From positions 35,289,611 through 35,353,610 of the forward strand of contig CM056592.1 in NCBI GenBank assembly GCA_029721435.1: a stretch of DNA of 64,000 bases. Reading direction: 5' to 3'. Positions 1 through 12,413 of the stretch are shown here, in pieces (within the stretch, counting starts at the first letter, position 1; each line of letters starts with the position of its first letter). This DNA comes from Gymnothorax reevesii (lineage: Eukaryota > Chordata > Actinopteri > Anguilliformes > Muraenidae). A program made the translations under genes and the position numbers. A model generated the notes under the pieces. That model made no database searches. It saw only the letters and a program-made list of their open reading frames with translations, and was not told where the DNA came from.

Positions 1-1865
1 CAGCAGTGTTATGTTGTTGCGCAGCGCTACATAAACAACGCGATGAATCTCGGAGCAGACGGACTGCAACCACAGGAAACCGCACAGCGATGCCAACCTG
101 TCCGCAAAGAGCACGAAGATGAATCTTCTGTGAATGTGTGATCACCAAAACTGCATGATTGAAAATTGGAAAAATGTCATCTGATCTGATGAATCTCAAT
201 TTCTGCTGTAAGCTGCTGATGGCAGGATCGTTATTTGGTGTAAATGGTGAAAATCCATGAATCCATTCCACCGTTTGTCAGCGGTACTGGCTGCTGGTGG
301 CGGTGCAATATTGTGAAGATTGTTTCACCGCAGTGCTGTAGGAGTCAAATGGGCAATTATTGGATATAAAGCGTTGGGGAAGTGACCGTTTTTAAAAAGT
401 TTATTTCTTATTTTATTAAATATCACTTGGTGTTTTTTTTTTTTTTCCAACAAAAAGAATTCATCCTAAGATTCCGACCAGAGATCATTTACCCTCAAGG
501 AGACAGAAAGAAATAGTTTGGTATGAAGCAGACCTGAGGTATAATTTCTGAAAAGATCTGTGCCGATTCTGACTAAACTTCCTTTACAACAGAACGGGAA
601 AATAGATTATAAATTAATAATGAATTATGACAAAGAGTAATGAAATCATTTTACACTGATTATCATTCCATGATGGGTGTTCATTTTTAGCGTTATTAAT
701 ATGTTAAGCAACTCCTTTGCTTTACATCTGTCTTTCAGATTGCTTATATAAGATCTCGGGAGATTCGCCAGGCAACTGCGCTAGATGTATTCTCCTCAGT
801 GAGCTGTGTGCAGTAATGACGCTAAGCCATTAGCCATTCACACGCTACACATTGGGCCTCTGGGAGTGGGAGCTGGGCCCATATTTATGATTTCCATGAA
901 GGGTGCAGGCTTATGAATTTTTCAGATAACTCATTCCCTTCAAAGGGAAGTAGATAAAACTGAGTATAACATTTACAAGATTACATGGGGAGAAAAGGGA
1001 GCGCGCTCACGGGCGGGCGTGCACACGCGGCCGTACCGAGAGCCCGCGTGAGCGTGCACCGGAACTCTGTCGCTTTGACTGGTGCCGCCGTTTATAATGA
1101 ACTACCGAGAACGCGTGATTCCGTAGGATTGACATATGAAGAGCGCGTGATACACGACTGTGGGATAATCAATCTGCTGAAGCAGATCTATTTGCTTCTG
1201 TAAAAAGGGGGGGGAGGTGCTGTTTTTCTGGCTGACTTATAAACCCGACTTTCTGTCAATCAGAGAACACATTTAAACTGTGCCATTAAAAGATGGCTTA
1301 TGAACACGCACATATGCGTAAATGCATCAAGTAAATCCATCAAGGTTAGTACATGTGTGAGTCTGTTTCAGCTGACCCCGGACAACCAAGACCTGAAGGC
1401 AACTCTGCCATCTTGTGGAAACGGTATGGCACTGCAGGTTCCAGTGCTCAATGTTGGTTAAAGCTGTGTTCTAGCACTCAGGGGAAATGCAGGCGCACAG
1501 AGATCAAACGCATCATGCATGCTTTGGTCAAGGGATGTAACGGTTGGATAAAGGGGATCAGGCTCCCTTTGACAGCATGACGCAGGGGACTTTTGCTTCA
1601 GGTGTTCAGTTGGACACAGAAGGTTCCGGTGAATAATACTAAGCACAGAACTCTAAACAAATCGCAAAAACCTAAAGATGTTGTTCCAAAAAGCAACGGT
1701 TTACCTTGTAAATTAATGATTTTATCTCTGATAAAATGATTTAACACTGATGATTACCTGCTGCTTTTAGTGAATTCTTCATGGAAGTGAGTTTTTGTGG
1801 AGGAACAGGAGACAGTGGGAAGTTAGGTGAAGCTTAATTTCAGCTGGAACAACTGACTAAATAAA
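1..1865. other. non-coding, no recognised gene
   Basis: AT-rich intergenic or intronic DNA. A CpG-rich patch lies at about 985-1160, with several CGCG motifs and an open frame of 72 codons that resembles no known protein. No RNA gene or transposon was recognised. Confidence 0.5.
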
Positions 1866-4800
1866 GGACAGTGAGACCATAGTGTGGTGTGTACAGGGGT
1901 GTAGAAGGAACGAGGATAATGGACAGTGAGACCATAGTGTGGTGTGTACAGGGGTGTAGAAGGAACGAGGATAATGGACAGTGAGGCCATAGTGTGGTGT
2001 GTACAGGAGTGTAGAAGGACCGAGGATAATGGACAGTGAGGCCATAGTGTGGTGTGTACAGGAGTGTAGAAGGAACGAGGATAATGGACAGTGAGACCAT
2101 AGTGTGGTGTGTACAGGAGTGTAGAAGGAACGAGGATAATGGACAGTGAGACCATAGTGTGGTGTGTACAGGAGTGTAGAAGGAACGAGGATAATGGACA
2201 GTGAGGCCAAAGTGTGGTGTGTACAGGAATGTAGAAGGAACGAGGATAATGGACAGTGAGGCCATAGTGTGGTGTGTACAGGGGTGTAGAAGGAACGAGG
2301 ATAATGGACAGTGAGACCATAGTGTGGTGTCTACAGGGGTGTAGAAGGAATGAGGATAATGGACAGTGAGGCCATAGTGTGGTGTCTACAGGGGTGTAGA
2401 AGGAACGAGGATAATGGTGTGGTGTGTACAGAAGTGTAGAAGGAACGAGGATAATGGACAGTGAGGCCATAGTGTGGTGTGTACAGGAGTGTAGAAGGAA
2501 CGAGGATAATGGACAGTGAGGCCATAGTGTGGTGTGTACAGGAGTGTAGAAGGAACGAGGATAATGGACAGTGAGGCCATAGTGTGGTGTGTACAGGAGT
2601 GTAGAAGGAACGAGGATAATGGACAGTGAGGCCATAGTGTGGTGTGTACAGGAGTGTAGAAGGAACGAGGATAATGGACAGTGAGGCCATAGTGTGGTGT
2701 GTACAGGAGTGTAGAAGGAACGAGGATAATGGACAGTGAGGCCATAGTGTGGTGTGTACAGGAGTGTAGAAGGAACGAGGATAATGGACAGTGAGGCCAT
2801 AGTGTGGTGTGTACAGGAGTGTAGAAGGAACGAGGATAATGGACAGTGAGGCCATAGTGTGGTGTGTACAGGAGTGTAGAAGGAACGAGGATAATGGACA
2901 GTGAGGCCATAGTGTGGTGTGTACAGGAGTGTAGAGGGAACGAGGATAATGGACAGTGAGACCATAGTGTGGTGTGTACAGGGGTGTAGAAGGAACGAGG
3001 ATAATAGACAGTGAGACCATAGTGTGGTGTGTACAGGAGTGTAGAGGGAATGAGGATAATGGACAGTGAGGCCATAGTGTGGTGTGTACAGGAGTGTAGA
3101 AGGAATGAGGATAATGGACAGTGAGGCCATAGTGTGGTGTGTACAGGGGTGTAGAAGGAACGAGGATAATGGACAGTGAGACCATAGTGTGGTGTGTACA
3201 GGAGTGTAGAGGGAACGAGGATAATGGACAGTGAGGCCATAGTGTGGTGTGTACAGGGGTGTAGAAGGAATGAGGATAATGGACAGTGAGACCATAGTGT
3301 GGTGTCTACAGGTGTGTAGAAGGAACGAGGATAATGGACAGTGAGGCCATAGTGTGGTGTGTACAGGAGTGTAGAAGGAACGAGGATAATGGACAGTGAG
3401 GCCATAGTGTGGTGTGTACAGGAGTGTAGAAGGAACGAGGATAATAGACAGTGAGGCCATAGTGTGGTGTGTACAGGAGTGTAGAAGGAACGAGGATAAT
3501 GGACAGTGAGGCCATAGTGTGGTGTGTACAGGAGTGTAGAGGGAACGAGGATAATGGACAGTGAGACCATAGTGTGGTGTGTACAGGGGTGTAGAAGGAA
3601 CGAGGATAATGGACAGTGAGACCATAGTGTGGTGTGTACAGGAGTGTAGAGGGAACGAGGATAATGGACAGTGAGGCCATAGTGTGGTGTGTACAGGAGT
3701 GTAGAAGGAATGAGGATAATGGACAGTGAGGCCATAGTGTGGTGTGTACAGGGGTGTAGAAGGAACGAGGATAATGGACAGTGAGACCATAGTGTGGTGT
3801 GTACAGGGGTGTAGAAGGAACGAGGATAATGGACAGTGAGGCCATAGTGTGGTGTGTACAGGGGTGTAGAAGGAATGAGGATAATGGACAGTGAGGCCAT
3901 AGTGTGGTGTGTACAGGAGTGTAGAGGGAACGAGGATAATGGACAGTGAGACCATAGTGTGGTGTGTACAGGGGTGTAGAAGGTACGAGGATAATGGACA
4001 GTGAGGCCATAGTGTGGTGTGTACAGGGGTGTAGAAGGAACGAGGATAATGGACAGTGAGACCATAGTGTGGTGTCTACAGGGGTGTAGAAGGAACGAGG
4101 ATAATGGACAGTGAGACCATAGTGTGGTGTGTACAGGAGTGTAGAAGGAACGAGGATAATGGTGTGGTGTGTACAGGAGAGTAGAAGGAACGAGGATAAT
4201 GGTGTGGTGTGTACAAAAGTGTAGAAGGAACAAAGATAATGGACAGTGAGACCATAGTGTGGTGTGTACAGGAGTGTAGAAGGAACGAGGATAATGGACA
4301 GTGAGGCCATAGTGTGGTGTGTACAGGAGTGTAGAAGGAACGAGGATAATGGACAGTGAGACCATAGTGTGGTGTGTACAGGAGTGTAGAAGGAACGAGG
4401 ATAATGGTGTGGTGTGTACAGGAGTGTAGAAGGAACGAGGATAATGGACAGTGAGACCATAGTGTGGTGTGTACAGAAGTGTAGAAGGAACGAGGATAAT
4501 GGACAGTGAGACCATAGTGTGGTGTGTACAGAAGTGTAGAAGGAACGAGGATAATGGACAGTGAGACCATAGTGTGGTGTGTACAGAAGTGTAGAAGGAA
4601 CGAGGATAATGGACAGTGAGACCATAGTGTGGTGTGTACAGGGGTGTAGAAGGAACGAGGATAATGGACAGTGAGACCATAGTGTGGTGTGTACAGAAGT
4701 GTAGAAGGAACGAGGATAATGGACAGTGAGGCCATAGTGTGGTGTGTACAGGAGTGTAGAAGGAATGAGGATAATGGACAGTGAGACCATAGTGTGGTGT

Positions 4801-5046
4801 GTACAGAAGTGTAGAAGGAACGAGGATAATGGACAGTGAGGCCATAGTGTGGTGTGTACAGGAGTGTAGAGGGAACGAGGATAATGGACAGTGAGGCCAT
4901 AGTGTGGTGTGTACAGGAGTGTAGAAGGAACGAGGATAATGGACAGTGAGGCCATAGTGTGGTGTGTACAGGGGTGTAGAAGGAACGAGGATAATGGACA
5001 GTGAGGCCATAGTGTGGTGTGTACAGGAGTGTAGAAGGAACGAGGA
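1866..5046. repeat. minisatellite, about 59 units of 55 bp
   Basis: Tandem array with a unit of the type GGACAGTGAGGCCATAGTGT plus 35 further bases ending GAGGATAAT. Units differ at a few recurring sites: gGcc/gAcc, caGGaG/caGGgG/caGAaG, agAAgg/agAGgg and aaCgagg/aaTgagg. At least four units (near 2411, 4160, 4200 and 4405) are 40 bp long because the same 15 bp (gacagtgaggccata) is missing. The array decays into partial units up to about 5106. The 55-bp unit has no stop codon in any minus-strand frame and 55 = 3x18+1, so the minus strand is open in all three frames for kilobases. The resulting giant ORFs (up to 893 codons, 55-residue periodicity) are a by-product of the repeat and not genes. 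Confidence 0.97.
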
Positions 5047-7619
5047 CAGTGAGGACAGTGAGACCATACTGTGTTCAGGGTGGAGGGACAGAGGATAATG
5101 GACAATAAGAGCGCTCAGTGGTTGCGTTCAGCAGGGTGGTAGTAGACGGGATAATGGAGTGTGATTGCCAGAGGCTAACAGGAAAGTCCCTAGGATCGCG
5201 CTGACAAGCAGGGCCAGGATTGATGAGCGAGTGTGACGCTCCATGGATGGGCAATGGATGACACTTGACATGCTCTCGAAACAGACGTGAACAAACAGGG
5301 CGAACTTCAAGGACCTCTGAGGAGTGGCTACAATACTTGACTGAGCACAAATTGTCTTCATTCCCCTGAAAAATGCCTGCCATGTCTCTCTAAATAAGCG
5401 AGTACAGCCCAGGCTTTTTAAAGAGGGAGAGAGTGATGGTGCGGCGTGAAATGTCTTTTGTTGCCACAGTTTGTGCTTTCTTCGCCCAGACAAATTTTAG
5501 CGATGCGTTCATTTTTCAGGCTGGGTGGAGAGTCTCTCTGAGGAGGGGCGGGGGGGCACTTGGAGACTGTGGGCTTCCGGATGATATGTGACAGGCATGC
5601 GCAGCTCGGAAATGGTCTTTGATGGGTTTAAGCACGTCGAGAAGCAGGTTTCAGAGGTGCGGGGGCAAGTCGGAAGTGGGGCAACACGTTCCCGACGGAC
5701 ACAGTATGCGGATTGAAGGTGACAAAATGCAACAAACAAACAAAATGGCTGCCCTGAGTGGGTGACTCCAGACTCACTCAGGCTAGCTCTTACGTGCACT
5801 AAATTATTTAAGCCTCTGTAGCCACTTGGTGCCGTCTCTTAGGTCACAAAATGGTGTCAGCTACAGGGAAAGGGCTCGGGCTTTACATTGGGAGGATCCC
5901 GAAGAGCGACTATCTCTCAAATCCTGAGCAAAGATGTCGGGTTTAAAGGCCGAGCCTCTACTCCAACAGGAAAACACCCTTAGCACAGCACTGGGAAGCC
6001 ATTTTACATCCTTTCAATCTGTGCGAGGATTCCTCGCCCTTTCTCATACCCACCACTGGTCCTCAACCCTCCGTACAGTCCAGTCCAAATCTGCGCTCCC
6101 CGCTGACAACCAATACTGTAGGCACCTCCCTCACTGAGCTCAAAAACAAGAGGCTGCACACACATGCACAAATTAAGCTCACAAAAATGCCCACGCCTTA
6201 ACAATGGCATGCACAAACACAGTCAAACACAAACAGCCGATTATCGTTTATGATTCTACTCCGGAGGCTCCAGGAAGGTGAAGATAACTCAGGAACGGGT
6301 TACCGTGAAGTGAAATCCTCTTTGAAAATGATCAAGTATTCAATCTGACATGTGATCATTGCACAGATTTGTTTACAGACCTAATAGCCACATTAACTAA
6401 AATGTGTTTAGTTTATATATTGACAGAGATTAATGGAGTACAACATCTCCAGTATAGAGTCAGTACCCCAGCAGAAATATTTCATGTGCAATTTTAATAA
6501 GATAAAAAGGGAAAGAGAGAGCTCTCCGTTATGCCCTGCCCTCATGCTTCAAACTGGGTCTATCGGAGTTAATTAAACTTAAGTGGATTAAATGTATTCA
6601 CCTGCAAACCATTACCCCAAATTGTGGCTAATTAGAAAAATTAACTGAACTGTCAGAGTCCGGAAATTCAATGCAATCATTCCACCATTAATTTAATATC
6701 ATCTACACAGCAAAATTATCGCTGTTCAATCAACTCTAACAGACTTAATAAGGGTCCAATAGGGACCGTATGTCCTCTATTAGCTGAAGACTTATATCGG
6801 AGCCGATTTTACGCGGAGCAGTTTGCTGTGTGCGTGCAATATAGCCGACCGTTTAAAAAGAATTACAGTTCAAAACGTTATTGTTTGCTAAGCGGTTATT
6901 TTGTAATATGTCTCATATGCTTTTACATTTCGCTTCACAATTCCCTACTTTTACATTATGCAGTAATTTACATTTATTTTTGCAATCTTTTGTACAGCAT
7001 ATAACGGTATATTAAGCCTGTTAAATTGTTAGGCTCTAGTGCCAAAAAGGAATCTAATTGTGTCCTGTTTTTTTCAGACCTTTGTACGAGGAGTTTACGC
7101 TCCCAATAAAACTCACATTTACGCTGCTTCTACAGAAAAGCCTTTCTACTCAGCCGTTCAATAACTGACTTAATATATACATGTGATTACTCTGTAATGG
7201 CTTTATTTTAAGATAAAGTAGCAGCTCATACCCTGAAAAGCACACATTTTCAATTTGCTTTGGAGATTGGACATGCAGGAGACAAATGCAGGCTGTTTTA
7301 ATTAAATTGCGGTAAGCCATGCAAGGTCAGGTTGCATTTAAAAATACATATAACCGGAAAATTCCTCAAACGTCTCATCATTGGCCCATGATAAAAATCC
7401 ATATCCGATCCTGCAAAAGATATTCACTTCAATCAGGGCAGGTTGAAATTTCCATAAAAGCCCACACAGTCAGGGCGGATGCCAGGACGGTCCCACATAC
7501 ACGTGAATACACCGGAAAACAGAGAGAAGCCCAACCCACACACAAGAACAAACACTTTGATGAGCCAGAACATTAAAACCCCTCACAGATTTAGAAAATA
7601 GCATTGATGATCTCGTAAA
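5047..7619. other. non-coding, no recognised gene
   Basis: After the frayed end of the minisatellite (to about 5106) the sequence is single-copy in appearance. Short ORFs on both strands match nothing known. The stretch 6480-6790 is rich in TAAT/ATTA core motifs and could be an enhancer, listed separately. Confidence 0.5.
6480..6790. promoter_or_regulatory. possible conserved non-coding element rich in homeodomain-type sites
   Basis: This AT-rich but non-repetitive stretch contains many TTAATTA/ATTA/TAAT cores (for example gttaattaaactt, ggctaattagaaa, ccattaatttaat) and no ORF or transposon signature. That composition is typical of developmental enhancers in vertebrate gene deserts. This is an inference from composition only. 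Confidence 0.2.
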
Positions 7620-8340
7620 TGCAAACCTTAGACAGTAAGCGAACAGTCAGTTGTCATAGTCGCCATGTTGGACGTGGGAAAAATGTGGCCTGAGCAACTT
7701 TGAAAAACGCCGAATGATTATGGCCAGAAGAGTAGGTCAGAGCATCTCCGAAGCGGCTAGGCTAGTGGGTCTCTCCCAGTCAACGGTGTTGAGTACCTGC
7801 TGACAGTACTCCAGGAAGGGACTTTCCACGAACCAGGGACAGGGTGTTGGGTACCTAAGGCTCATTGATGCACAAGCGCGCCAAAGGCCATCCGAACTGA
7901 TCCCAATCTGCAGCAGGGCTATTGTGGACCAAGTTGCAGAGAACTTTAAGGATACTTACGCAAGAAATGTGCCACGACACACAGTGCATCACATCCAGCT
8001 GTTTGTAGGGGCTTCGTAGCTGCAGACCATTCAAAGTCCACATTCTGACCCCGGTTTTCCGCCGAAAGTGACTGCAACGAGTACGTGAACATCAGAACTG
8101 GAAGGTTGCCCCGTCCAGGGAGCCTCATTTTCTTTTACTCTGTGTGTATCAGGGGAATACACGCACACGTTCATTTGGGGAAGAGATGGCATCAGGATGC
8201 ATTGTGGGTAGAACATGAGCTGGTGGAGGGAGAGTGATACTCTGGGAAATGTTCTGTTGAGAAACCCTGGGTCCAGAGATTCAGGTGGACATCAGGATGT
8301 CAGAGCTGTTTGGGTAATTCTAGGGAAACGTACACGATAA
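7620..8340 (+). mobile_element. decayed Tc1/mariner transposon, transposase relic
   Basis: From about 7690 the plus strand follows the transposase coding region of a Tc1-type family common in fish. It starts with the helix-turn-helix part (ATTATGGCCAGAAGAGTAGG, then TCAGAGCATCTCCGAAGCGG) and continues through the catalytic half (gggaaatgttctgttgagaaa, accctgggtcc). Frameshifts and stops break it into pieces, so no functional protein is possible. The terminal inverted repeats were not delimited. The family assignment is from recall of related fish elements. Confidence 0.75.
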
Positions 8341-8379
8341 TAGATAATTGGTTTTGAAGTTGCGCCTGATTGGAGTATG

Positions 8380-8625
8380 CACATATATGCATGTACACAC
8401 CCACACACAAACTCACATGCATGAACACACAGACTGGCTAACATAAACACACAGACAGCCAAACCCATATATATGTATATATGGACAGACAGACACACAC
8501 ACACATGCACGCATGCGCGAGCACACACACAAACAGACTGGCATGCATGAACACACGGAAGACAGACAGACAGACACACACACCCTCACATTCACACACA
8601 CACAAACACTTGCCTATGCACACAA
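8380..8625. repeat. CA-rich imperfect microsatellite
   Basis: Interrupted CA/CACA/CAGA repeats with a central ATATAT stretch (about 8465-8482). The cysteine- and valine-rich minus-strand ORFs here are translations of the repeat. Confidence 0.9.
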
Positions 8626-10139
8626 ATCTTGTAGAGTAAAAAAGGATTTAACATGCCTCTCTTGTGGATTTTAGGAAATTAGCCACAATATTCACCTCAA
8701 CGTGGGTATACATTATTACAATGCTATAACAAATGGTAAATGAAACTAGAGGCCAAATGTACCAGGCAAATTGCACAAGAAAACTTGATTTCTTTTCTGC
8801 AAAATAATGCTGTTTCATTGCAGCACCAATGGCTCATATTTCTGGCAAATTTCTTCAACCATGTACAGTATTTTCAAAGTAATAAGTGGGTGCCAAAGAC
8901 GATGCGAATATAAATATCACGCTGTACAATGAATATGATCTGGTTCAGACCTCTTGAATATGATAGTAGATAGAAGAGGAAAAAAATGTTTACAGTGCCA
9001 TCATGTGTCTGAAATGTGTAATGCAGCTAAAGAATTGTAGTAGAATAGTTCAAAAATAGTTAAAACTTCACGAAGTTTGTTTACTCTCTGTGGGTCGTTA
9101 AGGAATATTTTTAACAAAGACGCAAAAAAAAAGCACATTTGAATAGCGATGACAGTGTATTGTGCGCTGACATATGGCGCCATACCGTAGCTCGGTCCCA
9201 AATAAATACCCTGAAAATACCCTGGGTGTAGGATTTGATGCACATTTTTGCATTGGAGGATAATCTTTGTTTTAGCCAAATATTTGGTAGCTATTTATCC
9301 GAGATGAGAAAGCACATCGGCAGCCCATTACTCTAGGGCACACAGGAAAAACAAGAATGCATTGTTCATTTTAAGGTCTCCGGCTTGCTTCATTCCTTTT
9401 GGTACATAAGCTACCCCTGTAAGAAAATATGCTTATGGTTTTACGGCAGAGGTCAATTTATTCAATTCCCAAAAGTGGAAATGTTATTCAGACTGAAAAA
9501 AAAATATGCGAAGCAATAAAGCGGGGTATAGAGAGCGAAAATTGGGGAGAATCTGGAAAAAAAAATGATACATGGCGAAGTGATTCACTCAATATGAACT
9601 CAATTCACTGAAGCATCCGCGGCTGTTTCCAGCCATTTTTGTTCAAGTTTTTATTCTGCTTCTCTCTGGGCTTTTCGCAGCGACTCCTGTTGATTACTTT
9701 CAAACGCTAACCCATTTTTATGCCGTATTTATAACCATGTTCGGGCACTGCATGCCGGTAAGAGCTTTTTTAAATCATATTACATTTATTTATCGATAAA
9801 AAGGGGGCAAAATACGTTGCCATGTTTTATATTTATATGAGATATTTGGAGCTCATTCCTTCTAGTGGCTAGGTGGCAGAGGTCCAGGGCTTGTGTTGAA
9901 AATAAGATTTGAAATGCCGTCTGTGAGCCAAGGCCGGCTGCACTTAAATCAGCTTACCGTGGCCAGTGCTGCCTCTGCCGGTAAGCATCTGATTTCTCCC
10001 GAAGCAACTTCCACTCAACTTCCACTTCCAAGTACTGCGTTCTTGATATGCAGTTAACATTGGCTCATACTCACATAAAAGAGGCTCTCACACACTGGGT
10101 TTACAGAGAAATATCAAAAGGGGTTCTCTTTTTCAAGCT
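8626..10139. other. non-coding, no recognised gene
   Basis: AT-rich sequence with short unsupported ORFs. No repeat or RNA gene was recognised. Confidence 0.5.
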
Positions 10140-10310
10140 CCCCTCCCGCGAAGCTCGGCGAAATCGCGGTAACGTGAGCTGCGCGCTACCAGCGGGGCGC
10201 CCATCAGGTCACGGCGCGGGTGTGTCGCCGAGCTGCCTGTGCGGGGAGCTTTTTCTTCAGTCGTACAGCCGTAGACGTCAAATCGCAGCACGCTAACTCA
10301 GCCGCGCACA
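10140..10310. promoter_or_regulatory. small CpG-rich patch
   Basis: About 170 bp with a high CpG count (cccgcgaagctcggcg, gagctgcgcgctacc, cacggcgcgggtg) inside AT-rich DNA, directly next to a MITE. It could be a small CpG island of an unannotated transcript. No exon could be tied to it. Confidence 0.25.
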
Positions 10311-10320
10311 GAAGCCCTTG

Positions 10321-10590
10321 GTGTATCTCAAAGCATAGGCTGCATCCTTTGAAGGCTGCATTTTTAGGGGTCGTCGCGTAATTCCATCTGCCGAACTGAC
10401 GTAACGTCATTTCATCTCCGTTAAACAGCTTGGTAAAAGTGAGTTGTCACTGGTTTACTTAACCTTAACCTTAACTCTAACCATTAACCCTAAACCTAAA
10501 TACCCTAAATGTCAGTTTAGCAGATGGAAGTAGGTGACAACCCCTAAAAATGCAGCCTTCAAAGGATGCAGCCTACGCTTTGAGATGCAC
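10321..10590. mobile_element. MITE with about 55-bp terminal inverted repeats
   Basis: The left end GTGTATCTCAAAGCATAGGC, continuing ctgcatcctttgaagg, returns in reverse complement at the right end ...GCCTACGCTTTGAGATGCAC, with only a few mismatches over about 55 bp. The internal part holds telomere-like TTAACCC/CCTAAA runs (about 10460-10510). No coding capacity. The superfamily is not determined. Confidence 0.85.
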
Positions 10591-12028
10591 CCCCTGTTTT
10601 ATTTCACTTGCCCTTGCATGAGGGGTCAGGCCCGTTGCCGTGGGAAGAGCTCGCTTCCGGCCTCCTTCACATCGCAGGGATGAAACACGAAGCTCTGAGA
10701 AACACGAGCTTCGACAAACACTAATATTGGCGTTTCAGAGCCAGTGTTTTTTTGACAAGACAGGACAGCGCAGAGTCTTCATGCCTCATTACACACCCTG
10801 TTGGCTTCTCTCCCACAACTCTTTTTATCCCGACAAACACTACTTTGCGAAAATATCCACCTACTAGGCAGGGTGGAGCTTCTTCCGCTGCTATTCCAAT
10901 TCTGTTCAGCTGTGGACAGAAGCTTTGGCAAAGACACCCTCTACAGAGAGCAAACAAACGCATTTACACGTCATGCTGACAGCCAGCTTTGTTTTCGAGT
11001 CTCATTTTCTCGTCCTCTTGATAGCTGTTGCTTGCTCGGGTCACGTCAGCTGGCTCTAGTTGAGATGAAAGAGACCCTGTTCTCCATTAAAGTCCATGGT
11101 AACTTAAAAGCATAAACATGAACTAATTTTACCCTACAAAAAAAAATATCTACATTTATTATGCATTTTTTCCCCTCATCAGATTCTCTCTATGTGTGTT
11201 GGTTTGTTATACTATGCTATTAGGACAACAGATAACTATTTCGTTGGCATCTCGGGGCAGGATACAACATTGCATCATTCACACACTTAGTGGACAAGCC
11301 AAATTCACTGCCTCTACTGCCGAGACTCTTCATCAACGCGTGTACAGGAAGGTGTCGTCAAAAAATGCACTTACATGACCCAAAATGCATTTCTCCAAGC
11401 CAGAATAAAGACACTGGCTGACATCACAATAACTCGGTCCAGTGGTTTTCTTCGGTATACAAGCGCAGCTTATATATTTTATATTCTGTCTTCGTACAAT
11501 ATGTACAGCTGGATATTTACTGATGCAATTTAGGTTGAGTACCTTGCTTAAGGGAACAACAAGACCGCATCCCACCTGGGAATGAGATCTGCGACAGGGG
11601 AGTCGTAATGCCTCTGTCTGAAACCATTATTCTGCACTGCCACCAACGTAGCCGAGCATGAGATGGTTTTCAGGCATTTTTCGTTTGTTTTTTGGATCAG
11701 TTGCCTTAACCCTTCGTTGACTCTTTTCCTCTTTGCCTATTGCAGGTGGTGGGTGGGTTTGGTTACTTTAGTGCACCAAAGGGGTAAATTCTGCAGGGAG
11801 CTGACCTTCATCCATAGAGAATATCCATGTCTGTTCAGCAAGCTAGTGAGGGTTTAGAACTGATTTCAAATGAAAGAATACATGAGCGTTTTGAGTGCCG
11901 TCTGTCTTAAAATTGGAATTGGAAAATTGGACTGTATGAACTTAATGGGGTCCTTTCTGCATTATCTAGTTAAAGGAGAATTACGCTGTGAAATTGACTC
12001 GGGGTGTATTGAAACATGATAACGAGCA
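10591..12028. other. non-coding, no recognised gene
   Basis: Overlapping short ORFs on both strands at 10640-11115 have no recognisable domain. No repeat was identified. Confidence 0.45.
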
Positions 12029-12413
12029 CTAACTTTTGTCGAATTTCCCACCTCCGTACACACGCAACATTTCGAAATACATGGCTTTTTAGCCGAAGCT
12101 CCCAACAGGCTTACAATGGTAGTGAATCGAGCATACCGTTGCCATGCAAATAAATCGCTATTTTTTCATCATTAACAAGGCTCAAAGTAGCTCCGCACTT
12201 CATCGCTAGAATTCCGAGGGCCCTGACACTTAAAACGAGGCACTGAGAACTTTGAAAATGCACGGCGAGTTTATTAAAAAAGAGTATTTATGCAAACAGT
12301 ACCTTGAGGTAGTTTCCAGTCGCCTCCATCTTGAAAAGTCACGATAAGTCGATTGACGAGCACGAACGAATAGATTGCAATCTGTTCCCCCATCCTTCCT
12401 TCCCCTATCGTAT
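12029..12413. repeat. dispersed repeat, copy A (related to 16684-17106)
   Basis: Begins CTAACTTTTGTCGAA and contains TTACAATGGTAGTGAAT and ggctcaaagtagctccgc. Positions 12029-12204 are collinear with the 5' part of the copy at 16684. The rest matches that copy only in reverse complement. No protein-coding potential. Confidence 0.85.

Noticed and set aside
1866..5046. A CRISPR array
   Set aside because: The units are contiguous tandem copies without unique spacers, and the window is eukaryotic.
1823..5105. Minus-strand ORFs of 710, 893 and 599 codons
   Set aside because: They are translations of the 55-bp minisatellite in overlapping frames. There is no domain, the start positions are arbitrary, and all frames are equally open.
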